Assembly (NCBI GenBank): GCA_035948855.1
Contig: DASZIT010000022.1
Span: 1 to 64,000, forward strand
DNA length: 64,000 nucleotides
Reading direction: 5' to 3'
Source of the DNA: DASZIT01 sp035948855
GTDB taxonomy: Bacteria > Actinomycetota > Acidimicrobiia > Acidimicrobiales > RAAP-2
In this document: piece by piece, positions 57,533 to 64,000 of the stretch
How the letters are laid out: each line of letters opens with the position of its first letter
How positions within the stretch are numbered: the stretch's first letter is position 1
Translations under genes and position numbers: made by a program
Notes under the pieces: generated by a model
Seen by the model: the letters and a program-made list of their open reading frames with translations, nothing else
Told to the model about the DNA's origin: nothing
The model's database searches: none

Positions 57533-59005
57533 ATGACGATCGGGCTACATGAGGATGAGGTGTCGGGCGGAGAATCCGAAGCCCTGGAGCCGCATGTCAT
57601 CGTCCTGTTCGGCGCCACCGGGGACCTGGCCCGCCGCAAACTGCTTCCCGGGCTCCTCCGGCTCACCCATTCCGGGCTGGTTCGCGAATGCCAGATCATC
57701 GGCGTCTCGCTCGAGGACTTCGACGACGCCGAGTTCCGGCGGTTCGCCCGCAAGGCGTGCGAAGAGTTCACCCGGCAGGAGCTGGTCGATGCCGAGTGGC
57801 CGACCTTCGAGTCCCGGCTCCACTACGTACCGAACGCCGCGGGTGCCGCCGGCCTGGCCGAGGCGGTCCACCGGGCCGAGGTGCTGTTGGGCGGCGAGCC
57901 CCGACTGTTGCACTATCTGAGCGTCCCCCCGTTCGCCGCCCAAGCGGTGGTCCGCACCCTGGGGGAGGCCGATCTGGTCGATCGGTCCCGCATCATCATG
58001 GAGAAGCCGTTCGGCACCGACCTCCGGACGGCCAAGATCCTCAACGACGCCGTCCACGAGGTGTTCCGCCCCGATCAGGTCTTCCGGATCGACCACTTCC
58101 TGGGCAAGGAGGCGGCCCAGAACATCCTGGCCTTCCGGTTCGCCAACGGCCTGTTCGAGCCGATCTGGAACCGCGGGCACATCGACCACGTCCAGATCGA
58201 TGTGCCCGAGGCACTCTCCGTCGACGCCCGGGCCGGCTTCTACGAGCGCACCGGGGCGTTCCGGGACATGGTGGTGACCCACCTGTTCCAGGTCCTGGCC
58301 TTCATGGCCATGGAGCCCCCGACCGCCCTCGAGCCGCGAGCCATCAGCGAGGAAAAGAACAAGGTGTTCCGGTCGATGCGGACGCTCGACCCGACCCAGG
58401 TGGTCCGGGGTCAGTACGAGGGTTACCGGGCCACGCCCGGCGTGGCCCCGGATTCCCAGACGGAGACCTTCATCGCCCTCCGCTGCGAGATCGACAACTG
58501 GCGCTGGGCCGGGGTCCCCTTCTTCCTCCGGACCGGGAAGCAGTTGGCCGAAGGGGCCCGGATCATCTCGATTGCCTTCCGGGAACCGCCCAAGAGCATG
58601 TTCCCGCCCGGCTCGGGGATCGGGACCCAGGGCCCCGACCACCTGACCTTCGACCTGGCCGACTCGTCGAAGCTGTCGCTCTCGTTCTACGGGAAGCGGC
58701 CGGGACCGGGGATGAAGCTCGACAAGGTCAGCCTCCAGTTCGATCTGCACGACACCGGGGGCGACGCCGACGTGCTCGAGGCCTACGAGCGGCTCATCCA
58801 CGACGCCATGAGCGGCGACCACACCCTGTTCACCGGGGCCGAGGACATCGAACGGCTGTGGGAGCTGTCCACCCCGCTCCTCGAGCACCCGCCGGATGTC
58901 GAGTTCTACCCGCCCGGGTCCTGGGGGCCCGAAGGCATCCACGACCTCATCGCGCCCCGGACCTGGCGGCTGCCGTTCCAGCGGGTGTGGCGACGACCCA
59001 GCTGA
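57533..59005 (+). CDS. zwf: Glucose-6-phosphate dehydrogenase
   Basis: 490 residues. NADP motif VLFGATGDLARRKLLPGL, active site RIDHFLGKEAAQNIL with the catalytic histidine, and C-terminal QLDPTQ-like DPTQVVRGQYEGY and FFLRTGKQL. It makes 6-phosphogluconolactone and NADPH, the first step of the pentose phosphate pathway. tal, gnd and opcA are not adjacent. ATG 57533 has GGGAG nearby. It is convergent with mdh, with a 7-nt gap. Confidence 0.95.
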   Translation: MTIGLHEDEVSGGESEALEPHVIVLFGATGDLARRKLLPGLLRLTHSGLVRECQIIGVSLEDFDDAEFRRFARKACEEFTRQELVDAEWPTFESRLHYVPNAAGAAGLAEAVHRAEVLLGGEPRLLHYLSVPPFAAQAVVRTLGEADLVDRSRIIMEKPFGTDLRTAKILNDAVHEVFRPDQVFRIDHFLGKEAAQNILAFRFANGLFEPIWNRGHIDHVQIDVPEALSVDARAGFYERTGAFRDMVVTHLFQVLAFMAMEPPTALEPRAISEEKNKVFRSMRTLDPTQVVRGQYEGYRATPGVAPDSQTETFIALRCEIDNWRWAGVPFFLRTGKQLAEGARIISIAFREPPKSMFPPGSGIGTQGPDHLTFDLADSSKLSLSFYGKRPGPGMKLDKVSLQFDLHDTGGDADVLEAYERLIHDAMSGDHTLFTGAEDIERLWELSTPLLEHPPDVEFYPPGSWGPEGIHDLIAPRTWRLPFQRVWRRPS

Positions 59006-59012
59006 TTCCCGA

Positions 59013-60005
59013 TCAGGGCAGTAGGGCGGCGACCTCGGCCCGTTCGGCTTCGAGCTCCTCGGTGGTGATCCGGATCCGCTCGAGGGCGAAGTCGTCGTGT
59101 TGCAGCCCTTCGACCACACTCCAGGCCCCGGCGGTGTTCACCCGCACCGGGAACCCGAACTGGAGACCGGCGGGGGTGCCGTACTCGCCGTTGGACACCA
59201 CCGCCAGTGAGGTCACGTCCTGGGCGGAGGTCGGGGTCCGGATGCTCACCACCGAATCGATGGCGGCATTGGCGGCGGAAGCCGCCGACGACAGGCCCCG
59301 GGCTTCGATGATGGCGGCGCCCCGCTTCTGCACGGTGGTGATGAACTCACCCTGCAGCCACTCGAGGTCGTCGATGACGTCGGGCACCGGCTTGCCGTCG
59401 ATGCGGGCGTTGGCGAAGTCGGGGAACTGGGTGGCCGAGTGGTTGCCCCAGATGGCCAGGCTGGTCACCGAGGTCACCGGCACCCCGGCCCGCTTGGCCA
59501 GTTGGCTCTTGGCCCGGTTCTCGTCGAGGCGGGTCATGGCGAACCACCGGTCGGAGGGCACCTCGGGCGCATTGGACCGGGCGATCAGGCAGTTGGTGTT
59601 GCAGGGATTGCCGACCACCAGGATCCGGACGTCGGAGGCGGCATTGGCGGCGATGGCCTGCCCCTGGGGACCGAAGATCCCGCCGTTGACGGTGAGCAGG
59701 TCTCCCCGCTCCATCCCCGCCTTGCGGGGCACCGACCCGACCAGGAGGGCCCAGGAGGTGCCGTCGAAGGCGGTCTTCAGATCGGTGGTGGCCACCACGT
59801 CGCTGACCAGGGGGAACGCCCCGTCGTCGATCTCCATGACCACCCCCTCGAGGGCCTTCATCCCCGGTTCGATCTCGAGGAGGCGGAGCACCACCGGTTG
59901 GTCCGGGCCCAGCATCTGACCGGAGGCGATCCGGAACAGGAGGGAGTAACCGATCTGGCCGGCGGCCCCGGTGACGGTGACCTGGACGGGAGTCTTGGCT
60001 GCCAT
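59013..60005 (-). CDS. mdh: Malate dehydrogenase
   Basis: 330 residues of the cytosolic-type MDH family. NAD motif VTGAAGQIGYSLLFRIASG, substrate arginines in GSVPRKAGMER and TRLDENRA, catalytic histidine in WGNHSATQFPD. It interconverts malate and oxaloacetate in the TCA cycle. ATG 60005 has TAGCCT at 6 nt. It lies downstream of icd on the same strand but has its own leaderless promoter. Confidence 0.95.
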   Translation of the reverse strand: MAAKTPVQVTVTGAAGQIGYSLLFRIASGQMLGPDQPVVLRLLEIEPGMKALEGVVMEIDDGAFPLVSDVVATTDLKTAFDGTSWALLVGSVPRKAGMERGDLLTVNGGIFGPQGQAIAANAASDVRILVVGNPCNTNCLIARSNAPEVPSDRWFAMTRLDENRAKSQLAKRAGVPVTSVTSLAIWGNHSATQFPDFANARIDGKPVPDVIDDLEWLQGEFITTVQKRGAAIIEARGLSSAASAANAAIDSVVSIRTPTSAQDVTSLAVVSNGEYGTPAGLQFGFPVRVNTAGAWSVVEGLQHDDFALERIRITTEELEAERAEVAALLP

Positions 60006-60011
60006 GCCGTG

Positions 60012-60017
60012 AGGCTA
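60012..60017 (-). promoter_or_regulatory. -10 box of mdh
   Basis: Reverse-strand TAGCCT ends 6 nt before ATG 60005. Confidence 0.55.
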
Positions 60018-60057
60018 CCTGGGGAGGCTTGGAATGAGCGAACCAGGCCCGGTCCGG

Positions 60058-61254
60058 CTACAGGTGGTCGACGATGGCCGCGGCGAACTCCGACGTCTTG
60101 ACCTCGGTGGCCCCCTCCATCAGCCGGGCGAAGTCATAGGTGACCACCTTGTCGGCGATGGTGGCCTCCAACGCCCGCACGATGTCGGCGGCGGCGTCCG
60201 TCCAGCCGAGGTGCTCGTACATCAACACGCCCGACAGCAGCAGCGACCCGGGGTTGACCTTGTCCTGGCCGGCGTACTTGGGGGCGGTGCCGTGGGTGGC
60301 CTCGAAGATGCCATGGCCGGTGACGTAGTTGATATTGCCGCCTGGCGCGATGCCGATCCCGCCGACCTGGGCGGCCAGCGCATCGGACAGGTAGTCGCCG
60401 TTGAGGTTGGTGGTGGCGATGACGTCGAAGTCGGTCGGGCGGGTAAGCACCTGCTGGAGGGTGATGTCGGCGATGTTGTCCTTCACCAGGAGCTTGCCGT
60501 CCGGCTTGCCCCCGCAGTCGTCCCACCCCACGGCCACGTCCGCGAACTCCTCTTTGACGAGTTCGTATCCCCAGTTCCGGAACGCCCCTTCGGTGAACTT
60601 CTGGATGTTCCCCTTGTGGACCATGGTCACGCTCTCCCGGCCGTGCTCCAGGGCGTACTTGATGGCCGCCCGGATCAGCCGTTTGGAGCCCAGCTCGGAG
60701 ATCGGCTTGATGCCGATGCCCGAACCCTCCCGGATGGTCCACCCCATCTCGTCCTTCAGAAAGGCGGAGAGTTTGGCCGCCTCCGGGGTGTACGCCTCCG
60801 CCTCCAGGCCGGCATAGATGTCCTCGGTGTTCTCCCGGAAGATCACCATGTCCACCTGTTCGGGGTGGAGCACCGGCGAGGGGACCCCCTGGAACCAGCG
60901 CACCGGGCGGAGGCAGACGTAAAGGTCGAGGATCTGGCGGAGGGCGACGTTCAGCGACCGGATACCCCCGCCGACCGGGGTGGTCAGCGGGCCCTTGATG
61001 CCGATCAGGTGGCTGCGGAAGGTCTCCACCGTCTCGTCGGGGAGCCAGTTCCCGGTCTGGTCGAACGCCTTCTGCCCGGCAAGCACTTCCTTCCAGGCCA
61101 CCGACTTACCGTGTTTGGCGGCGGCGGCGTCGAGCACCAGTTTGGCCGCCGGCCAGATGTCGACGCCGGTGCCGTCACCTTCGATGAACGGGATGATGGG
61201 CTCTTCGGGCACGTGGAGCACGCCGTCGGCGCTGAGGGAAACGAATTCGGCCAT
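60058..61254 (-). CDS. icd: Isocitrate dehydrogenase (NADP-type)
   Basis: 398 residues of the homodimeric/bacterial IDH family (E. coli-like): IPFIEGDGTGVDIWPA, phosphorylation-site region GGGIRSLNVALRQILDLYVCLRP with the regulatory serine, FRENTEDIYAG, HKGNIQKFTEGAF, and HGTAPKYAGQDKVNPGS near the cofactor site (the residues Lys/Tyr there favour NADP). It oxidises isocitrate to 2-oxoglutarate. ATG 61254 has TATAGT at 6 nt. Confidence 0.94.
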   Translation of the reverse strand: MAEFVSLSADGVLHVPEEPIIPFIEGDGTGVDIWPAAKLVLDAAAAKHGKSVAWKEVLAGQKAFDQTGNWLPDETVETFRSHLIGIKGPLTTPVGGGIRSLNVALRQILDLYVCLRPVRWFQGVPSPVLHPEQVDMVIFRENTEDIYAGLEAEAYTPEAAKLSAFLKDEMGWTIREGSGIGIKPISELGSKRLIRAAIKYALEHGRESVTMVHKGNIQKFTEGAFRNWGYELVKEEFADVAVGWDDCGGKPDGKLLVKDNIADITLQQVLTRPTDFDVIATTNLNGDYLSDALAAQVGGIGIAPGGNINYVTGHGIFEATHGTAPKYAGQDKVNPGSLLLSGVLMYEHLGWTDAAADIVRALEATIADKVVTYDFARLMEGATEVKTSEFAAAIVDHL

Positions 61255-61260
61255 AGGGCG

Positions 61261-61266
61261 ACTATA
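61261..61266 (-). promoter_or_regulatory. -10 box of icd
   Basis: Reverse-strand TATAGT, near consensus, ends 6 nt before ATG 61254. Confidence 0.6.
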
Positions 61267-61341
61267 TCGGCGCCGCCCTTACCCCTCGCCAACCCCGCGC
61301 TCGGGCCCGGCATCGACCCGGATCCGCCGGCCCGCGGCCGG

Positions 61342-62205
61342 CTACGACGAACCGAGACCCAGCGCCCGGTAGATCTCGCGGGTGGCGCTCGACCGGTTGA
61401 GCGTATAGAAGTGCAGCCCCGGCACCCCGGCCTCGAGCAACGTCCGGCAGAGCTCGGTGGCGATGGCGACTCCTTCGTCGCGTACCCCGTCGGCTCCCCC
61501 GATCCGATCGGCCTGCTCCAGCCGGTCCACCATCCATGTCGGCACCGCCGCCCCCATGATGGCCATCCGGGGGACCGACTTGAGGTTGGTCACCGGCATG
61601 ATGCCGGGGAGGACCGGGGTGTCCACGCCGCGGGCAACGAGGTCGGCCACCAAGCCGGTGTACTCCTCGACCTCGAAGAAGAACTGGGTGACCCCGAAGT
61701 CGGCGAGGCGCAGCTTCTCCGCCAGCCGGTCCCGGTCGAACGCCAGGTCCGGGGACAGCGGATGGCCGGCCGGTTGGGCCGCCACCCCGATGGAGAAGCC
61801 ACCGATGGCGTGGGCCAGCTCGACCAGCTCGGAGGCGTGGGGAAGCTCTCCCACCCCTTCGGTCGGGTCGGCCGGGGGGTCCCCACCCAGTGCCATCAGG
61901 TTCTCCACCCCCGCCTTGCGGTAGGCGACCAGGATCTCGGCCAGTTCCAGTCGGGTGTGGGCCACACAGATGAGGTGGGCCATCGGCACCAGGGTGGTGG
62001 TGCGCAGCATGCCGGTCACCAGGTCGTAGGTACGCTGCCGCGACTCGGCTCCTCCCCGATAGGTGACCGACACGAATGACGGCCCCAACGGCTCGAGATC
62101 GCGCAGGGTCTTCACCAGGGTGGCTTGCTCGGCATCGTTCTTGGGCGGGAAGAACTCGAAGGAGTAGGTCGGCCCTTTCGACAACAGGTCGGCGATCCGG
62201 GTCAT
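61342..62205 (-). CDS. metF: 5,10-methylenetetrahydrofolate reductase
   Basis: 287 residues, MTHFR TIM barrel. SFEFFPPKND carries the catalytic glutamate, VSVTYRGGAESRQRT, HLICVAHTRLEL, LALGGDPP-type MALGGDPPAD, and FGVTQFFFEVEEY. It reduces methylene-THF to methyl-THF for methionine synthesis using FAD. A TAGGAT -10 at 62215-62220 ends 9 nt before ATG 62205, giving a leader of about 3 nt. Confidence 0.94.
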   Translation of the reverse strand: MTRIADLLSKGPTYSFEFFPPKNDAEQATLVKTLRDLEPLGPSFVSVTYRGGAESRQRTYDLVTGMLRTTTLVPMAHLICVAHTRLELAEILVAYRKAGVENLMALGGDPPADPTEGVGELPHASELVELAHAIGGFSIGVAAQPAGHPLSPDLAFDRDRLAEKLRLADFGVTQFFFEVEEYTGLVADLVARGVDTPVLPGIMPVTNLKSVPRMAIMGAAVPTWMVDRLEQADRIGGADGVRDEGVAIATELCRTLLEAGVPGLHFYTLNRSSATREIYRALGLGSS

Positions 62206-62278
62206 AACTCAGGCATCCTACTGCGGGCGGTAGATCGGAAGCTCTGGCCGCCGCCGGGCCTCACCCTGGTCAGTGGAG

Positions 62279-63109
62279 TTAACGCCTCGACGATGGCGCG
62301 CCGAGTTGGGCCGAGAGGCGGGAAAGCCCGCTGTCGAGCTCGGCGAGGCGGGAGCGGCGGGCGTCGTCGGCTTCGGCCAGCTGCGTCCCGCTGGGAGCCC
62401 CGGCACCGTGCCGGAGGAGGCGGTCGGCTTCGACGGCAAAGGCCAGGCCGCGGAGCGACCGGGCCACCGAGTTGGCGGCACTCTGGCCGACCTCGTCCGG
62501 CGCGGTCAACGCCGCCTGCTCGAGGGCGCGGGCCGACCGGTCGGTCAGCACCTCCACCGAACCCCGGAGCTCGGGGTCATCGGACATGGCGTTGGGGGAC
62601 AGCAGCGCGTCGCGGGCGAGATGGGCGTCGCTCACCGCCGGGAGCACCGAACGGCGCCACGCCGCCAGCGCCTGTTGTCGCCTCCGGCGGCTGAGGAGAA
62701 CCAGCAGCAGGATCACGGCCAGCACCACCACGATGGCGACGATGATCAGGGCCACCGCGGCACTGCTCAACCCGCTGCTGGTCTTCTTCGGGGTGGTGGT
62801 CGTGGTGGTGGTCTTCGGCACCGTGGTGGTCGTCTTCGGCGCCGTCGTGGTGGTGGTCTTCGGAACCGTGGTCGTGGTGGTGGTCGAGGTGGTCGTGGTG
62901 GTCGTGGTGGTGGTGACCGGGACGGTGGTGGTGGTGACCGGGACCGTGGTGGTGGTGGTGGCCGACGCCGGGGTGGCCGACGACAGGGAGAGGGTGAAAG
63001 CGCACGTCGCCAGCGCGACGCCCGCCGCCGACAACCCGATCCGGGACCGGCGCGACGGCCGCGGGCCCGGATCCGACACTCCCGTTGGTGAAACCCCGTG
63101 TGCAGCCAC
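62279..63109 (-). CDS. Thr-rich single-pass surface protein of unknown function
   Basis: 276 residues. A signal peptide (about 22-50, GLSAAGVALATCAFTLSLSS, cleavage near ASA) is followed by a low-complexity Thr/Val/Pro/Lys region (about 51-108), a membrane helix (about 116-140), a basic stop-transfer RRRRQQ and a helical cytoplasmic domain of 130 residues. The layout is that of a mucin-like stalk anchored to an internal helical domain. GTG 63109 with a G-rich ribosome site; a TAGGGT box lies about 45 bp upstream. No family recognised. Confidence 0.7.
   Translation of the reverse strand: MAAHGVSPTGVSDPGPRPSRRSRIGLSAAGVALATCAFTLSLSSATPASATTTTTVPVTTTTVPVTTTTTTTTTSTTTTTTVPKTTTTTAPKTTTTVPKTTTTTTTPKKTSSGLSSAAVALIIVAIVVVLAVILLLVLLSRRRRQQALAAWRRSVLPAVSDAHLARDALLSPNAMSDDPELRGSVEVLTDRSARALEQAALTAPDEVGQSAANSVARSLRGLAFAVEADRLLRHGAGAPSGTQLAEADDARRSRLAELDSGLSRLSAQLGAPSSRR
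62783..62959 (-). repeat. Low-complexity Thr-codon repeat
   Basis: Runs of ACC/ACG codons with periodic VP and PK insertions encode the Thr-rich stalk. Period is irregular. The stretch is prone to length variation by slippage. Confidence 0.7.
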
Positions 63110-63209
63110 TCGACACCCCCCACTCGCGCCCGGTTTCCGTGGGCGGCCTCACCCTAGTGGCGGCGGATCAGTGCTTGCCGATGGCGGATGCGGCGAACGG
63201 CCGGCTGAG

Positions 63210-63578
63210 TCAGCTGTCCACCCGGCCGTAGTCGTCCTCAAGCCGGACGATGTCGTCCTCCCCGAAGTACTCGCCGTGCTGGACTTCCACGAAGACCACC
63301 TCGGTGGCGGTGGCGTTCTCGATCCGGTGAGCGGTGCCAACCGGGATGTCGACCGACTGGCCGGCGGCGTACTCGGCCTGGACGCCGTCCAGGGTCACCC
63401 GCGCGGTGCCGGCGACGATGAACCAGTGTTCCGATCGGCGGGCGTGCCGCTGATAGCTCAGTCGTTTGCCGGGGAGCACGGTCATCCGCTTCACCTTGTG
63501 GGTCCCGGCATCATCGAGGACCGTATAGCTGCCCCACGGCCGGTGGTCGGTCTCCGGGACCCCCGAGGGGCCGGCCAT
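63210..63578 (-). CDS. Cupin, mannose-6-phosphate isomerase type II-like
   Basis: 122 residues resembling the C-terminal cupin of bifunctional mannose-phosphate enzymes: RPWGSYTVLDDAGTHKVKRM, LPGKRLSYQRHARRSEHWFIVAGTARVTL and IPVGTAHRIENATATEVVFVEVQ. Metal ligands His, His, Glu, His are visible (HARRSEHW; VGTAHRI). ATG 63578 is 2 nt after the folD stop, so translation is coupled; the longer frame to 63671 overlaps folD. Sugar-phosphate isomerase or binding role is possible. Confidence 0.82.
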   Translation of the reverse strand: MAGPSGVPETDHRPWGSYTVLDDAGTHKVKRMTVLPGKRLSYQRHARRSEHWFIVAGTARVTLDGVQAEYAAGQSVDIPVGTAHRIENATATEVVFVEVQHGEYFGEDDIVRLEDDYGRVDS

Positions 63579-63580
63579 GC

Positions 63581-64000
63581 TCACGACGCCCGCTCGGCGG
63601 CGCGCACGGTGTTGCGCAACAACATGGCCCGGGTCATCGGTCCGACCCCGCCGATGCGGGGGGTGATCCACCCTGCGACCTCGGCGACTGACTCGTCGAC
63701 GTCGGACAACAGCTTCTTCCCTTCCCAGGAGGTACCCGCACCCACCACCGCGGCACCGGGTTTGATCATCTCCTTGGTCACCAGACCGGCCCGACCGGCC
63801 GCCGCCACCACCACGTCGCCCTGGACCACCAGCCCGGCCATGTCGTCGACGCCGGTATGGACGACGGTGACCGCGGCATTGCAGCCCGGTCGCTTCATGG
63901 CCAACAACAAGGCCAGCGGGCGCCCGATGGTCAGCCCCCGCCCGATCACCACCACATGCTTCCCCTCCACCGGCACGTCGTTGGCCGCCAGCAGCTCGAC
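63581..64000 (-). CDS. folD: FolD bifunctional methylene-THF dehydrogenase/cyclohydrolase (5' part outside window)
   Basis: The C-terminal 139 codons of FolD read through the window end. VEGKHVVVIGRGLTIGRPLALLLAMK is the NADP-binding loop (usually GRSxxVGxP; here GRGLTIGRP, with the serine replaced by glycine), VVAAAGRAGLVTKEMIKPGAAVVGAG and the end VAGWITPRIGGVGPMTRAMLL confirm it. It makes methenyl- and formyl-THF, complementing metF and the formimidoyltransferase in the same window. Confidence 0.92.
   Translation of the reverse strand, partial: VELLAANDVPVEGKHVVVIGRGLTIGRPLALLLAMKRPGCNAAVTVVHTGVDDMAGLVVQGDVVVAAAGRAGLVTKEMIKPGAAVVGAGTSWEGKKLLSDVDESVAEVAGWITPRIGGVGPMTRAMLLRNTVRAAERAS

Noticed and set aside
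62783..62959. GTG/GTC-rich repeat as a possible CRISPR or microsatellite locus
   Set aside because: It is the coding sequence of a Thr-rich stalk in a protein with signal peptide and membrane helix.

Overview
The window is high-GC DNA with dense coding, short intergenic gaps and many GTG starts. It carries two WhiB-family genes, a DivIVA-domain protein, an MreB, an actinobacterial Sdh1-type succinate dehydrogenase and the UPF0182 / Lon-like / DUF2342 neighbourhood also known from Mycobacterium. This points to an actinomycetote. Acidimicrobiia is my best guess from gene content, but that is inference. I see no phage, insertion sequence or CRISPR array. The only mobile-type signal is a phage-MuF-like motif at the end of a DivIVA-domain protein.

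Layout. 1-2045: a TetR gene cut by the window edge and two hotdog thioesterases. 2077-6081: a DNA-repair cluster (LigD-type polymerase, polymerase-less PolX-like PHP protein, ATP-dependent ligase, 5'-3' exonuclease). 6275-7204: sterol-desaturase-type hydroxylase. 7277-12443: an operon of two glutamine-synthetase-like ligases, a class I glutamine amidotransferase, a phytanoyl-CoA-dioxygenase-like oxygenase and a VOC protein behind a near-perfect 25-bp dyad. It is the best candidate for an undescribed pathway (gamma-glutamylation-dependent amine metabolism). 12490-33006: an accessory region of small regulator-plus-enzyme modules (DUF899, AraC/VOC, ECF41 sigma with its carboxymuconolactone decarboxylase, MarR/SDR with twin operators, GH15, NmrA/AraC, LUD plus thioredoxin-reductase-like, ECF42 sigma with a DGPF protein, a possible aromatic-degradation operon and a GlxA-like regulator). 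33312-34988: MFS exporter and initiator tRNA. 35108-47411: an envelope/protease block (UPF0182, DivIVA-MuF fusion, Lon-like PDZ protease, HEAT protein, MreB, a dead HtrA-like protein, a DUF2342 protein with a broken metal motif, an active HtrA). 47536-52700: two WhiB genes flanking a formimidoyltransferase, then a VWA/MoxR pair whose AAA+ gene is interrupted by one in-frame amber codon. 52865-64000: central metabolism (sdhCAB, zwf, mdh, icd, metF, folD).

A theme across the window is leaderless transcription. At about twenty genes a TANNNT-type -10 hexamer ends 6-8 nt before an ATG or GTG. I used this to choose several start codons.
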